A stretch of DNA of 64,000 bases from Bacteroidaceae bacterium (GCA_017509605.1 JAFWPH010000019.1:1-64000), one strand, 5' to 3'; counted from the first letter of the stretch, positions 24,678 through 34,554 are shown. Notes: a model not told the origin generated them from the sequence alone. Program-made: numbers and translations.

Positions 24678-25538
24678 ATGAAGAAAATCATCAACACGAT
24701 GGCGTTTGCCATTGTTTGCGTGCTGTTCACAAGCTGTGGCAGCAAGAAACAGATGCTGGCACTGACCGAAGCCAACAACCTGTTGAAGACCGAAAACAAC
24801 GACCTGAAGATGCAACTCGCGCAGAGCAACACCAAGGTGAAGAGCTTGGAAGACCAACTCGCCGATGCCAAGGAACGCAACGCCGACCTGAAGGAACAAT
24901 ATGCCAGCTTGCAGCGTTCGTTGGAGCAAAGCCTGCAGCAGAACTCGGAGGGCAACATCAACATCTCCAAACTTGTTGACGAGATCAACGCCTCTAACAA
25001 GTTCATCAAGCAGTTGGTGGAAGCCAAGTCGAAGAGCGACTCACTGAACATGCTCCTGACCAACAACCTGACCCGCTCCCTCTCGGGCTCTGAGAAGGAC
25101 GAGGTGGACGTGAAAGTGCTCAAGGGTGTGGTTTATATCTCACTTGCCGACAACATGCTTTACAAGTCGGGCAGTTACGAGATCAACAGCCGTGCAAGCG
25201 AGACGCTGGGCAAAATCGCAAAGATCATCACCGACTACAAGGACTACGACGTGCTGATAGAGGGCAACACCGACAATGTGCCCATCTCACGCACCAATAT
25301 CCGCAACAACTGGGACCTCAGCGCCCTACGCGCCTCTTCGGTGGTGCAGTGCCTGCAGAACGATTACGGTGTTGACCCCAAGCGCCTGACCGTAGGCGGA
25401 CGAGGAGAGTACAACCCTATCGCCACCAACGACAGCGCCCTGGGACGCCAGCGTAACCGCCGCACTCAAATCATCATCACGCCTAAGCTCGACCAGTTCA
25501 TGGACCTCATCGACCAGGCGCCAGAGGACGACGATTAA
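24678..25538 (+). CDS. OmpA-family lipoprotein with coiled coil
   Basis: The product has 286 residues. A lipoprotein signal (MKKIINTMAFAIVCVLFTS then Cys) is followed by a long coiled coil, about residues 30-120, rich in Leu, Glu, Lys and Gln heptads. The C-terminal 140 residues form an OmpA-like peptidoglycan-binding domain: VLIEGNTDNVPIS, NWDLSALRASSV, RLTVGGRGEYNP, and the diaminopimelate-contact pattern LGRQRNRRTQIIITP. The likely role is tethering the outer membrane to the cell wall. The next lipoprotein gene starts 22 bp downstream, so they may be cotranscribed. Confidence 0.9.
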   Translation: MKKIINTMAFAIVCVLFTSCGSKKQMLALTEANNLLKTENNDLKMQLAQSNTKVKSLEDQLADAKERNADLKEQYASLQRSLEQSLQQNSEGNINISKLVDEINASNKFIKQLVEAKSKSDSLNMLLTNNLTRSLSGSEKDEVDVKVLKGVVYISLADNMLYKSGSYEINSRASETLGKIAKIITDYKDYDVLIEGNTDNVPISRTNIRNNWDLSALRASSVVQCLQNDYGVDPKRLTVGGRGEYNPIATNDSALGRQRNRRTQIIITPKLDQFMDLIDQAPEDDD

Positions 25539-25559
25539 CCACACAAACCTACCACATCT

Positions 25560-27182
25560 ATGAGATCGCATCCCATCACATTCTGTCTCTGCCTGGCAGG
25601 TTTTATCCTTCTGTCGTGCACTGAGGAGAAAAGACCGTCATTTCCCCCCGGCATAATCGAGGGAGAGGACATAGCGGCATTCGGGGTCACACTCGACACG
25701 ACCGCCCGACCCCTTTCGAAAGTGGAAAATGAGCAGATAGCCACATCCGCCTCAGCAGCCAACTACTATGACTACGTCGAGAACAGCACCTTCGACAAAC
25801 AGGTGAAGGTGACTTTCTCGGGCGGAGAAGCGACTGTAGAGCCATCACTGGTAGGAATGTCGGTCAGCCGGAACGGCGCTGACGTGCTCATCAAATCTTC
25901 CGCACTCGGTGTGGAGTACGTTGTGAAAGGTTCAACCAACAACGGTTCACTGACCATCAACAGCAAACAGAATGTGAAGATCACGCTCGACGGCTGTCAG
26001 ATCAAGAACCCTGACGGCGGCGTCATCGAAGTCACGGGCGCTCCCTACACCTACATGGTGCTGGCCGACGGCGACAACTACCTGGAAGACGGTTTCGTGC
26101 TCAAACAGACCAAACAGGACAAGGAGAGCGAGGACAATGGCTCGGCCAACTACTCACTCGACGAACTCAAGAGCCGAAGCAGGACACAAGCCAACACCGT
26201 GGGGATGAAGAAGAAAAAGAACAGCATTAAAGGCACCATCCTGACCGAACGCAACTTGATTTTCAGCGGCCGTGGCAGACTCAGCATCCAATGCAACAGC
26301 AAGTCGGGCATCCGTGCCGACGAGGAAGTGGTGTTCCGCCCAGGTACAGTGGTCAACGTGAACACACGCGAAGGCAAAGGCATATCGGGCAAGACCGGCA
26401 TCATCATCTATGGCGGTGTGCTGAACATCGACACAGGAAACAGCAACAAACGAGGCATCTCAAGCAAAGGCATGCTTGCCATCTACGGCGGACGTGTCAC
26501 GGTATTGTCGGCTGGAGGAGAGAAAGCTGAGGGAATAGAGTCGAAAAACGTGATGCTCATCAATGGAGGCGACATCCGTGTGGCGGCTTTTGACGACGGC
26601 ATCAACGCAGGAGAGGACCTCGTGGTCAATGGCGGCAACCTCTATATTTGCTCCTCGACCAACGACGCGCTGGACGCCAACGGCAACCTCATCATCAACG
26701 GAGGCACCATCGTGGCCAGTGGAGGCAGAGAACCAGAATGCGGGCTCGACGCCAACGAGGAAGCCGGTTTCCGCGTATTCATCAATGGAGGTACAGTAGT
26801 GGCCACTGGAGCCAACAACTCCATACCATCCGACAAATCGAAACAGGCGTCAATCATCTACGGCGGCGAACTCGACAGCACGGGATGTATAGGACTAACC
26901 ACCGGCGCTACCTCCAATCCGCTGCTTGCATACAACCTGATGCGCGATTACGGCAAAAACGGGCAGGTACTCTTCAGTTCCGACCAAATTTCTACCGGAA
27001 CCGCTTATGACATTGTCAAAGGAAAGGCCATCAAAGACGAGAGCACATTCTTCGGACTGACCCTCCATCCCTCAAAAATAAACGGCAAAGTGGTGGAAAA
27101 AACAAACGAGCTGAAAAGCATGGTGAGCAAGGTCGGAACATTCCCCGCACCTCCTCCAGGAGGCCCCATGCCACCTCAATGA
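25560..27182 (+). CDS. Cthe_2159-like carbohydrate-binding beta-helix lipoprotein
   Basis: The product has 540 residues. A lipoprotein signal ends at FILLSC (residues 16-21). The body carries repeated right-handed beta-helix turns with the Cthe_2159 pattern: GIIIYGGVLNIDTGNSNKRG, MLAIYGGRVTVLSAGGEKAE, MLINGGDIRVAAFDDGINAG and LIINGGTIVASGGREPECGL. The founding member binds acidic polysaccharide such as polygalacturonate in a calcium-dependent way; binding by this protein is inferred. The C-terminus is proline-rich. A very strong bidirectional terminator follows. Confidence 0.85.
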   Translation: MRSHPITFCLCLAGFILLSCTEEKRPSFPPGIIEGEDIAAFGVTLDTTARPLSKVENEQIATSASAANYYDYVENSTFDKQVKVTFSGGEATVEPSLVGMSVSRNGADVLIKSSALGVEYVVKGSTNNGSLTINSKQNVKITLDGCQIKNPDGGVIEVTGAPYTYMVLADGDNYLEDGFVLKQTKQDKESEDNGSANYSLDELKSRSRTQANTVGMKKKKNSIKGTILTERNLIFSGRGRLSIQCNSKSGIRADEEVVFRPGTVVNVNTREGKGISGKTGIIIYGGVLNIDTGNSNKRGISSKGMLAIYGGRVTVLSAGGEKAEGIESKNVMLINGGDIRVAAFDDGINAGEDLVVNGGNLYICSSTNDALDANGNLIINGGTIVASGGREPECGLDANEEAGFRVFINGGTVVATGANNSIPSDKSKQASIIYGGELDSTGCIGLTTGATSNPLLAYNLMRDYGKNGQVLFSSDQISTGTAYDIVKGKAIKDESTFFGLTLHPSKINGKVVEKTNELKSMVSKVGTFPAPPPGGPMPPQ

Positions 27183-27217
27183 ATGAATGACGAAAAACCG
27201 GCATATCCGGAAAACCA

Positions 27218-27255
27218 ATCAGGGCCGTTATCGAAATCTCGATAACGGCCCTGAT
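27218..27255. terminator. Bidirectional terminator, 17-bp perfect stem
   Basis: ATCAGGGCCGTTATCGA (27218-27234) pairs perfectly with 27239-27255 around an AATC tetraloop. It separates the beta-helix lipoprotein gene from the convergent spt gene. Confidence 0.8.
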
Positions 27256-27273
27256 CATATATGAATGTCTTGC

Positions 27274-28458
27274 TTAGAGCAATCCTTCCTGCTTGAAAAC
27301 CTTGACCATCACTTCCACACAACGGTCCACCTGCTCTGTGGTGTGAGTGGCCATGAGCGCTACCCTGACGAGCGTATCCTGAGGCGCGCAGGCTGGTGGT
27401 ATCACAGGATTGATGAACACTCCGTTGTCGAATGCCAACTTGGTCACCTTGAAGGTCTTGAACACATCCCTTACATACAACGGGATAATTGGGCTCTCTG
27501 TCTCTCCCATCTCGAATCCGGCTTCCTTGAAACGAGCGAGAGCGTAATTCGTCACCTTCCAAAGGTTCTCAATTCTCTCGGGCTCTGCCTTGAGGATATT
27601 CAGCGCCTCCATGGCTGCCGCTGTGGTGGCGGGAGTGTTGCTGGCACTGAAGATATATGTTCTGGAGTTGTGTCTGAGATAGTTGATGGTATCGGAATCG
27701 GCCGCGATAAAACCTCCGATAGATGCGAGCGACTTGCTGAATGTACCCATAATGAGGTCCACGTCGTCTGTCACTCCGAAATGGTCGCACGTTCCACGTC
27801 CGTTGCGTCCGAAAACACCGAGTCCATGAGCCTCATCGACCATGATCGAAGCATTGTACTTCTTCTTGAGTTCCACAATCTCAGGCAGTTTGGCAAGGTC
27901 GCCTTCCATCGAGAAGAGACCATCAGTGACGATGAGTTTCACTGCCTCTGGATTACAGATCTTCAGTTTACTCTCAAGGTCTTCCATGTCGTTGTGCTTG
28001 TAGTGGAGGAAGGTGGAATAAGAGAGCCTTCTTCCATCCACAATCGATGCATGGTCACGGTCGTCGCCCAGAATATAGTCGTTGCGTCCAGTCAAGCAAG
28101 AAACCACACCTGAGTTCACTGTAAAACCTGTGGAATAAACCAAGGCATCGTCTTTGCCGACAAAATCTGCCAACTCGTGCTCAAGTTGAACATGTATGTC
28201 AAGGGTTCCGTTGAGGAATCTCGATCCAGCACAGCCTGTACCATATTTCTGAACAGCCTTCACGGCGGCATCGACAATTCTCTTGTCGTAAGTGAGTCCC
28301 ATGTAGGAGTTGGAACCGAACATGAGTACTTTCTTGCCGCTCATCATGACTTCTGTGTCCTGATGGCTGTCGATTTGTCTGAAGTAAGGATAGACACCCA
28401 GCTCCATGAACTTCTGAGGTTCCCTGTACTTCTTGAATCTTTCTTGTAATAAACCCAT
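27274..28458 (-). CDS. spt: Serine palmitoyltransferase (sphingolipid synthesis)
   Basis: The product has 394 residues from ATG 28458 (MGLLQERFKKYREPQKFMEL). It is a PLP-dependent alpha-oxoamine synthase that condenses L-serine with an acyl-CoA to give 3-ketosphinganine. Family landmarks are VLMFGSNSYMGLT, GTGCAGSRFLNGT, DDRDHASIVDG, VDEAHGLGVFG, and the Schiff-base Lys in GTFSKSLASIGGF. The N-terminus is characteristic of the Bacteroidales enzyme rather than of KBL or BioF. A long, structured leader precedes it, and a divergent lipid kinase gene suggests a sphingolipid module. Confidence 0.9.
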   Translation of the reverse strand: MGLLQERFKKYREPQKFMELGVYPYFRQIDSHQDTEVMMSGKKVLMFGSNSYMGLTYDKRIVDAAVKAVQKYGTGCAGSRFLNGTLDIHVQLEHELADFVGKDDALVYSTGFTVNSGVVSCLTGRNDYILGDDRDHASIVDGRRLSYSTFLHYKHNDMEDLESKLKICNPEAVKLIVTDGLFSMEGDLAKLPEIVELKKKYNASIMVDEAHGLGVFGRNGRGTCDHFGVTDDVDLIMGTFSKSLASIGGFIAADSDTINYLRHNSRTYIFSASNTPATTAAAMEALNILKAEPERIENLWKVTNYALARFKEAGFEMGETESPIIPLYVRDVFKTFKVTKLAFDNGVFINPVIPPACAPQDTLVRVALMATHTTEQVDRCVEVMVKVFKQEGLL

Positions 28459-28663
28459 AATTAAATTAGCAACCCTATGAGTTTGGGACATTCACCGTAG
28501 TCTATCTCGTCTGGTGTTCTTCCTGTAGCATAGGAATTATATAAAATAATGTATCCACTTTACAGCAGGTCTATGCTACAATCCGAAAAAGATGTCCCCT
28601 ATAGGCACTTTTTTAGTTTGTATGATTTTAAAATCCTTTAATTACTTCTTGATTTGTCCAATC
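28459..28663 (-). promoter_or_regulatory. Structured ~205-nt leader of spt
   Basis: Transcribed from the promoter at 28670-28677, this leader has nested complementarity. An inner perfect 10-bp stem joins 28571-28580 (CTATGCTACA) to 28524-28533 (TGTAGCATAG). Around it a 7-bp stem joins 28592-28598 (ATGTCCC) to 28485-28491 (GGGACAT). CCTATAGG at 28598-28605 is palindromic. No gene is present in the 347 bp between spt and the kinase. It could be a cis-regulatory RNA; it matches no riboswitch class I know. Confidence 0.4.
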
Positions 28664-28669
28664 AGAGTG

Positions 28670-28677
28670 CAAAGTTA
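28670..28677 (-). promoter_or_regulatory. Promoter -7 element for spt
   Basis: On the minus strand this reads TAACTTTG, an exact TAnnTTTG match, about 212 bp before the spt start. Confidence 0.6.
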
Positions 28678-28771
28678 CTAAAAAATGTTTTTATTCCCAT
28701 CCTTTCGTGTAAAAAAATGCGTTTTAAATAAAACAAAGGGTAATAAAAGCGGAAAATTGAGTCGGAAATGC

Positions 28772-28779
28772 TAAATTTG
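28772..28779 (+). promoter_or_regulatory. Promoter -7 element for the lipid kinase gene
   Basis: TAAATTTG matches TAnnTTTG and lies 26 bp before ATG 28806. Confidence 0.6.
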
Positions 28780-28805
28780 CAGTCGAAAAGATTAAAAACC
28801 CTGTC

Positions 28806-29855
28806 ATGAGTTCTGGGAAACAAAAAATCATTTTTATCATCAACCCCATTTCGGGCAACAAGGGAAAGGATGTGGTCGAACGAACCATTACCACCCTCAT
28901 CGACAGCATACGCTACGATGTGGAGATCGTTCGCACCGACCACAAGGGACATGCTACCGACATCGCTACTAAGGCTGTAAACGACCATGTGGATATTGTC
29001 TGCGCGGTGGGAGGCGACGGTACCGTCAACGAGGTGGCACGTGCTTTGGTGAACAGCCAGACTGCACTCGCCATCATTCCTTTCGGCTCGGGAAACGGCC
29101 TCGCACGACACCTCCAAATACCCATGGAATCAGCGAAAGCACTACGCCTCATCAACGACGGATATATACAGCCCATGGACTATGGCCTGGTCAACAACAC
29201 CCCCTTCTTCTGCACCTGCGGAGTCGGATTCGACGCCTTCATCTCGGCAAAGTTCTCCGAAAGCGGCAAAAGAGGACCACTGTCTTATATCGAAAATATA
29301 CTGAAAAACGGACTGGGCTACAATCCAGAGACCTACGAACTGGAGAGCGAGGACGAATACAACGTGAAATCCACCTACAAGGCTTTCCTCATCTCTTGCG
29401 CCAACGCCTCGCAATACGGCAACAACGCTTTCATCGCACCGCAGGCATCGGTCCGCGACGGACTGATGGACGTGACCATACTTGAGCCCTTCAACTTCAT
29501 GGACGCGCCTGCCATCGCCATACAGCTGTTCAACGGCACCATCGACACCAACAGCCGCATCAAGACATTCCGCTGCCGCAACCTACACATCAAACGCTCT
29601 AAGCCTGGCGTCATCCATTTCGACGGCGAGCCCATGGAGACAGGCAAAGACATCGATGTGCGCCTGATACCCAAGGCGCTCAGGTGTGTGTGTTCCATGG
29701 ATGAGGGACCGATGAAAATGACACGAAACATACAGAACTTCTTCAACGAGCAGTTCTACGACGTGTTCTACCGTTCAGAAGAGTTATTGGAAAACAACCC
29801 GCTCAACCCGCTGCTGAACAAGCTGAACATCGGACCGAAAAAGAAGGAAGAGTAA
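28806..29855 (+). CDS. Diacylglycerol/sphingosine kinase-family lipid kinase
   Basis: The product has 349 residues with the DAGK catalytic fold: IIFIINPISGNKGKDV at the N-terminus, nucleotide-binding VCAVGGDGTVNEVARALVN (GGDGT motif), IIPFGSGNGLARHL, and a C-terminal beta-domain with VIHFDGEPMETG. The family phosphorylates lipid hydroxyls using ATP. Divergence from spt suggests that the substrate could be a sphingoid base or ceramide rather than diacylglycerol; this is inference from position only. The last 50 residues extend beyond the usual core. Confidence 0.88.
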   Translation: MSSGKQKIIFIINPISGNKGKDVVERTITTLIDSIRYDVEIVRTDHKGHATDIATKAVNDHVDIVCAVGGDGTVNEVARALVNSQTALAIIPFGSGNGLARHLQIPMESAKALRLINDGYIQPMDYGLVNNTPFFCTCGVGFDAFISAKFSESGKRGPLSYIENILKNGLGYNPETYELESEDEYNVKSTYKAFLISCANASQYGNNAFIAPQASVRDGLMDVTILEPFNFMDAPAIAIQLFNGTIDTNSRIKTFRCRNLHIKRSKPGVIHFDGEPMETGKDIDVRLIPKALRCVCSMDEGPMKMTRNIQNFFNEQFYDVFYRSEELLENNPLNPLLNKLNIGPKKKEE

Positions 29856-29864
29856 AGGAAAAAG

Positions 29865-30971
29865 TCAAAGCACACCTTTGCTCGAAGGCAACTGGAAGTT
29901 GTGGATGTCGCGCTTCACAGCCATCTTGATGGCTCGCGCCAACGCCTTGAAGATGCCTTCAATCTTATGGTGCTCGTTGTCACCCTCCGCCTTGATATTG
30001 AGATTCATCTTTGCAGCGTCGCTGAAACTCTTGAAGAAATGGAGGAACATCTCCGTAGGCATATCCCCCACTCTCTCACGCTTGAACTGGGCGTCCCAAA
30101 CGAGCCAGGCCCTTCCGCCGAAATCAATGGCCACCTGGCAGAGACAGTCGTCCATGGGAAGGCAGTAGCCGTATCGCTCGATGCCGCGCTTGTTGCCCAA
30201 TGCCTTGAGGAAACACTCCCCAAGCGCGATGCCAGTGTCCTCAATCGTGTGGTGCTCATCGACATGGAGGTCGCCTTTAACGTGAATCCACAGCCCCACA
30301 TTGCCATGCTTGGCGATTTGCTCCAACATGTGGTCGAAGAAACCGAGACCCGTCGAGATGTCGCACTGTCCCTGTCCGTCGAGGTCAAGCCTGATGTCCA
30401 CATCCGTCTCCTTCGTGGTGCGGCGAACAGCGGCCACACGATGCCCTGCATAAATCACCTCCGAAACCTTATCCCATGAATCGACAACAATCACTTGGTC
30501 GCTGAAGGCATACTTCCCTACAAGCGACGGATTGAGAATCAAGGCCTTGCATCCAAGGTTGAGCGCCAGTTGCGCGTCGGTTTCCCTGTCACCTATCACA
30601 TAGCTGTTCCGCAGGTCGTACTCACCTCCAAGGTACTGGGTGAGCATGGCCGTACCGGGTTTGCGCGTGGGCAGGTTGTCTTTGGGGAAAGAACGGTCGA
30701 TAAGGATGTCATCAAACACGACACCCTCGCCTTTCAGCGTCTGGAGCATCAGATTGTGTGTGGGCCAGAAGTCCTTCTCAGGATAGGCTTCTGTCCCCAA
30801 TCCGTCCTGATTGCTCACCATCACCAGTTCGTGGGATGTGTGGGAGCGGAGGAATGCGAGATTGGAGATGACACCGTCAACAAAACGGAACTTCTCAAAC
30901 GAATCGATTTGCTCGTCCTTGGGTTCCCAGAGGATTGTGCCGTCGCGGTCGATGAATAGGGCTGTTTTCAT
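29865..30971 (-). CDS. hisB: Bifunctional histidinol-phosphatase / imidazoleglycerol-phosphate dehydratase
   Basis: The product has 368 residues from ATG 30971 ([13 protein letters not shown]). An earlier in-frame ATG at 31022 overlaps the hisC stop but adds a Pro-rich, non-family leader. Residues 1-165 are a HAD phosphatase ([39 protein letters not shown]). Residues about 175-368 are the dehydratase with metal-binding [16 protein letters not shown] and [16 protein letters not shown]. It carries out two histidine-pathway steps. hisC lies 48 bp upstream on the same strand. Confidence 0.95.
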   Translation of the reverse strand: MKTALFIDRDGTILWEPKDEQIDSFEKFRFVDGVISNLAFLRSHTSHELVMVSNQDGLGTEAYPEKDFWPTHNLMLQTLKGEGVVFDDILIDRSFPKDNLPTRKPGTAMLTQYLGGEYDLRNSYVIGDRETDAQLALNLGCKALILNPSLVGKYAFSDQVIVVDSWDKVSEVIYAGHRVAAVRRTTKETDVDIRLDLDGQGQCDISTGLGFFDHMLEQIAKHGNVGLWIHVKGDLHVDEHHTIEDTGIALGECFLKALGNKRGIERYGYCLPMDDCLCQVAIDFGGRAWLVWDAQFKRERVGDMPTEMFLHFFKSFSDAAKMNLNIKAEGDNEHHKIEGIFKALARAIKMAVKRDIHNFQLPSSKGVL

Positions 30972-31018
30972 TGTGGGGATTCTTTCTATGGGTTGGATAG
31001 GTTGAAGATGGAGGGGGA

Positions 31019-32059
31019 TCATGCCTTGAACTTGATGAGCGCTGAGAGCAAGGCTGTGTTCTCGGCCTTGGTGCCGATGGTGATGCGGAGGCAGTTCTCA
31101 CACAGTGTCACCCTGTTTCTGTTGCGCACGATGATGCCGCGCTCCACAAGATAGCGGTAGATGGCGTTGGCATCAGTGACCCTCACAAGGAAGAAGTTGG
31201 CGGCCGTTGGGAAAATCTTCTTGCAAATAGGCAAGGCGGCAAAAGCGCTCATCAGCCTGTCTCGCTCCTCCGTGACCATGATCAGGTGCTGACGGTAACC
31301 ACTCTGGTCGCGAAGTAAGTCCATGGCTTTCTCCTGCGAGAGTTTGTTGATATTGTAGGGATACTTCACCTTGTTGAAAAGACTGATGATATCGGTCGAG
31401 GCAAAGGCCATGCCGAGCCTGAGGGCCGCTCCAGCCCATGCCTTCGACATAGTGTTGAGCACGATGAGGTTAGGATAAAGGCCGAGGTCGAGCCTGAGCG
31501 GTTTCTGTTTGGAGAAGTCTGAATATGCCTCGTCAACCACCACAATGCCCTGGAACTTGAGCAGCAACTTCACAATCTCGTCCCTGTCGAGATCGTTGCC
31601 CGTAGGGTTGTTGGGCGAGCAGATCCAAATGACCTTGGTCCTCCTGTCGCAGGACTCAAGCAGACGGTCTGCCGTGAACTGGTAGTTCTCGTCGAGCATC
31701 ACCTTGCGGTAGAAGATATCGTTGATATCGGCACAAACCTTATACATGCCATAGGTAGGCTCAATAGCCACTACATTATCCACACCAGGATGACAGAAAA
31801 TCCTATACACCAAGTCGATAGCCTCATCACTGCCATTGCCAAGGAAAATGTTGGGCACAGGCACTCCCTTGATGGGGGAGATCATCTCCTTGAGTCTCTC
31901 CTGAAGAGGATCGGGATAACGGTTGATTGTGTTGTTGTAGGGATTCTCGTTGGCATCAAGATAGGCAGAGGCGCTGACTCCCTTGAACTCATCACGAGCA
32001 CAGCTGTAGGGTTCGAGTTGCCAGATATTCTTCCTGACCAAAGGCTGAAGTTCAAACAT
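31019..32059 (-). CDS. hisC: Histidinol-phosphate aminotransferase
   Basis: The product has 346 residues from ATG 32059 ([19 protein letters not shown]); the frame is open for 39 more codons upstream but these lack family similarity. It transfers an amino group from glutamate to imidazole-acetol phosphate. Features: [71 protein letters not shown] with the PLP Lys, and the C-terminal CLRITIGT Arg. It forms a two-gene unit with hisB; hisG and hisD, often adjacent in this group, are not in the window. Confidence 0.94.
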   Translation of the reverse strand: MFELQPLVRKNIWQLEPYSCARDEFKGVSASAYLDANENPYNNTINRYPDPLQERLKEMISPIKGVPVPNIFLGNGSDEAIDLVYRIFCHPGVDNVVAIEPTYGMYKVCADINDIFYRKVMLDENYQFTADRLLESCDRRTKVIWICSPNNPTGNDLDRDEIVKLLLKFQGIVVVDEAYSDFSKQKPLRLDLGLYPNLIVLNTMSKAWAGAALRLGMAFASTDIISLFNKVKYPYNINKLSQEKAMDLLRDQSGYRQHLIMVTEERDRLMSAFAALPICKKIFPTAANFFLVRVTDANAIYRYLVERGIIVRNRNRVTLCENCLRITIGTKAENTALLSALIKFKA

Positions 32060-32255
32060 AATCTTTCTTGTTATTTGGACGTATGTGAAACAGAATTGTG
32101 TCTTTCCGACATGCGGAAAACAATTCATCCTGCAAAATTGCGCAAAAAAGTCGAGAAAAACAAGAAAAGCGTCCAAGAATGCTCCTCATCGCTGTCATTT
32201 GCATTTTTTTTGTTTATTTATCGAGAAATTTCTTTTTCAATTCATGGAAAGAATG

Positions 32256-32263
32256 TAACTTTG
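32256..32263 (+). promoter_or_regulatory. Promoter -7 element for the HMA-domain gene
   Basis: TAACTTTG matches TAnnTTTG and lies 28 bp before ATG 32292. On the opposite strand CAATTTTG (32133-32140) is a near match that could serve hisC. Confidence 0.6.
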
Positions 32264-32291
32264 CAAATGAAAACTCAAAAACATAATCATT

Positions 32292-32648
32292 ATGAAACTA
32301 AAAATAGTGTTTTTATTGACATTTAGCATCATCTCATCGGTTTGTTTCAGTCAAAAAGTAAAAACAGTAACATTAAATACTGACATGAGGTGCGCACGTT
32401 GTGAGGCGCGCATCGTTGCAGGACTCAAGAACCAGCCTGGTGTTCAGGACGTGAGCAGCGAACTGCTGAAGAAGACCGTGACTGTGACCTACGACAAGAA
32501 GAAGACTTCACCAGAACAACTCATCAGCGCCATCGAGCAGATGAACTTCAAAGCCGAAGTGGCAAAGAAGGGCAAGAAGAGCACGTTGAAGGTGGAAAAA
32601 TGCGAGGGTGAAGGCAACTGTGAGGAGGAGAAAGAGAAAGAAAAATGA
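32292..32648 (+). CDS. Exported heavy-metal-associated (HMA) domain protein
   Basis: The product has 118 residues. A signal peptide (KIVFLLTFSIISSVCFSQ) precedes an HMA ferredoxin-like fold with the metal-binding C-x-x-C in TDMRCARCEARIVAGL and the pattern VTVTYDKKKTSPEQLISAIE. A Lys/Glu-rich tail with two more cysteines (EKCEGEGNCEEEKEKEK) follows and might add metal ligands. It is a likely periplasmic copper or similar metal chaperone. There is no transporter next to it; glmS starts 52 bp downstream. Confidence 0.85.
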   Translation: MKLKIVFLLTFSIISSVCFSQKVKTVTLNTDMRCARCEARIVAGLKNQPGVQDVSSELLKKTVTVTYDKKKTSPEQLISAIEQMNFKAEVAKKGKKSTLKVEKCEGEGNCEEEKEKEK

Positions 32649-32700
32649 CAGCAAACAATGCTCCTCATAGACTAACAGTGACAATAAACAAATAATAATT

Positions 32701-34545
32701 ATGTGTGGAATTGTAGGTTATTTAGGCACCCGTCAAGCGTTCCCCGTCTTGATGAAAGGCCTCAAACGATTGGAATACAGAGGTTATGACAGCGCCGGCG
32801 TGGCCCTTTTGACCAACAAAGGCGAACTCAATGTTTATAAGACCAAGGGCAAGGTGGCCGATCTGGAGGCCTATGTGGCCGACAAAGACATCTCTGGCAC
32901 CGTGGGCATCGCACACACACGGTGGGCGACACATGGAGAACCCAACTCGACGAACGCACACCCCCATATCTCCGCAAGCGGCAAACTGGCCATCATACAC
33001 AACGGCATCATCGAGAACTATGCCGTCTTGAAGCAGTATTTGAAGGAACATGGCGTGGGATTCCGCAGCGACACCGACACCGAAGTGCTCATCCAGTTGG
33101 TGGAGTACATCAAGAACACCAAAGGTTGTGACCTACTGACCGCTGTCCGAATGACACTGCGCATGGTGGTCGGCGCCTACGCCATAGCCATCCTCAACAG
33201 CGAGGACCCCAACCAGATCATCGTGGCCCGAAAGAGCAGCCCGTTGGTCATCGGCATCGGAGAGGAAGAATGGTTTGTGGGCAGCGACGCATCGCCCATC
33301 ATCGAATACACCGACAAGGTGATCTACATTGAGGACAACGAGGTGGCAGTCCTCACCCGCGGACACAACTACAAGATTGTGGACATCCACAACGTGCAGA
33401 TCGACCACGACATCCAGACCATCGACATGGACCTGGGACAGATAGAGAAAGGGGGATTCCCCCACTTCATGATGAAGGAGATCTTCGAGCAGCCCGACTG
33501 CCTGAGCAAGTGCATGAGCGGAAGGGTGAATGTGGATATCGACAACGTGGTGTTGTCGGCCGTCATTGACCACCGCGACAAACTACTGTCAGCCAAGCGT
33601 TTCATCATCGTGGCTTGTGGCACCAGCTGGCATGCCGGACTGATCGGAAAACAACTGCTCGAGAATTTCTGCCACATACCTGTGATGGTGGAGTATGCCT
33701 CGGAATTCCGCTACAGCAACCCGCCCATCTCGTCCGACGATGTGGTGATAGCCATCTCACAGTCGGGAGAGACCGCCGACACCCTGGCTGCCGTGGAGAT
33801 GGCTAAACGTAAGGGCGCATTCATCTACGGCGTGTGCAACGCCGTCAGCTCATCCATCCCTCGTTCCACCGACACTGGAAGCTACATCCATGTCGGACCT
33901 GAGATCGGTGTGGCCAGCACCAAAGCCTTCACGGGCCAAGTGACCGTCCTGACCATGCTGGCACTGGCTCTGGCCAAGGAGAAAGGCACGATAGGCGAAC
34001 AGGAATTCAAGGAAACGGTGGAAGAACTCTATGCCATACCCGACAAGATGCGCAAGATACTCGAAGAGAACCCGCGCATCGAGACCATCGCCAAGATCTT
34101 CACCTACGCCCACAACTTCCTCTACCTGGGACGTGGATTCAACTATCCTGTTGCTCTTGAGGGCGCGCTGAAGTTGAAGGAAATCAGCTACATCCACGCA
34201 GAGGGCTATCCCGCAGCGGAGATGAAACACGGACCTATCGCCCTGATCGACGAGGAGATGCCTGTGGTGGTCATCGCCACCAACAACACGCTCTACGACA
34301 AACTGATGAACAACATACAGGAGATCAAGGCCCGCAACGGACGTGTAATCGCCATCGTCAACGAGGGCGACACACGTGTGAGCAGCATGGCCAACGAGGT
34401 GATTGAGGTGCCCTGCACCAAGGAATGTCTGGAGCCGCTGCTGGCCATCATCCCACTGCAGTTGCTCGCCTACCACATCGCTGTATGCAAGGGCAAGGAC
34501 GTTGACCAGCCGCGCAACCTCGCCAAATCGGTGACGGTGGAATAG
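32701..34545 (+). CDS. glmS: Glutamine-fructose-6-phosphate aminotransferase (isomerizing)
   Basis: The product has 614 residues and makes glucosamine 6-phosphate, the entry to peptidoglycan and lipopolysaccharide amino sugars. The N-terminal nucleophile is Cys2 in MCGIVGYLG. The glutaminase domain continues with HTRWATHGEPN and the SDTDTEVL region. Two SIS domains follow (ACGTSWHAGLIGK, AISQSGETADTLAA, GPEIGVASTKAFT). The C-terminus ends DQPRNLAKSVTVE, the conserved family tail. No glmS ribozyme-like leader is apparent in the 52-bp gap upstream. Confidence 0.97.
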   Translation: MCGIVGYLGTRQAFPVLMKGLKRLEYRGYDSAGVALLTNKGELNVYKTKGKVADLEAYVADKDISGTVGIAHTRWATHGEPNSTNAHPHISASGKLAIIHNGIIENYAVLKQYLKEHGVGFRSDTDTEVLIQLVEYIKNTKGCDLLTAVRMTLRMVVGAYAIAILNSEDPNQIIVARKSSPLVIGIGEEEWFVGSDASPIIEYTDKVIYIEDNEVAVLTRGHNYKIVDIHNVQIDHDIQTIDMDLGQIEKGGFPHFMMKEIFEQPDCLSKCMSGRVNVDIDNVVLSAVIDHRDKLLSAKRFIIVACGTSWHAGLIGKQLLENFCHIPVMVEYASEFRYSNPPISSDDVVIAISQSGETADTLAAVEMAKRKGAFIYGVCNAVSSSIPRSTDTGSYIHVGPEIGVASTKAFTGQVTVLTMLALALAKEKGTIGEQEFKETVEELYAIPDKMRKILEENPRIETIAKIFTYAHNFLYLGRGFNYPVALEGALKLKEISYIHAEGYPAAEMKHGPIALIDEEMPVVVIATNNTLYDKLMNNIQEIKARNGRVIAIVNEGDTRVSSMANEVIEVPCTKECLEPLLAIIPLQLLAYHIAVCKGKDVDQPRNLAKSVTVE

Positions 34546-34554
34546 ACGTGGTAT

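Noticed and set aside
30972..31022. Earlier hisB start overlapping the hisC stop
   Set aside because: The extra residues are Pro-rich and unlike HisB, while [12 protein letters not shown] is the standard family start.
32649..32700. glmS ribozyme upstream of glmS
   Set aside because: The gap is only 52 bp and lacks the size and conserved core of the ribozyme.
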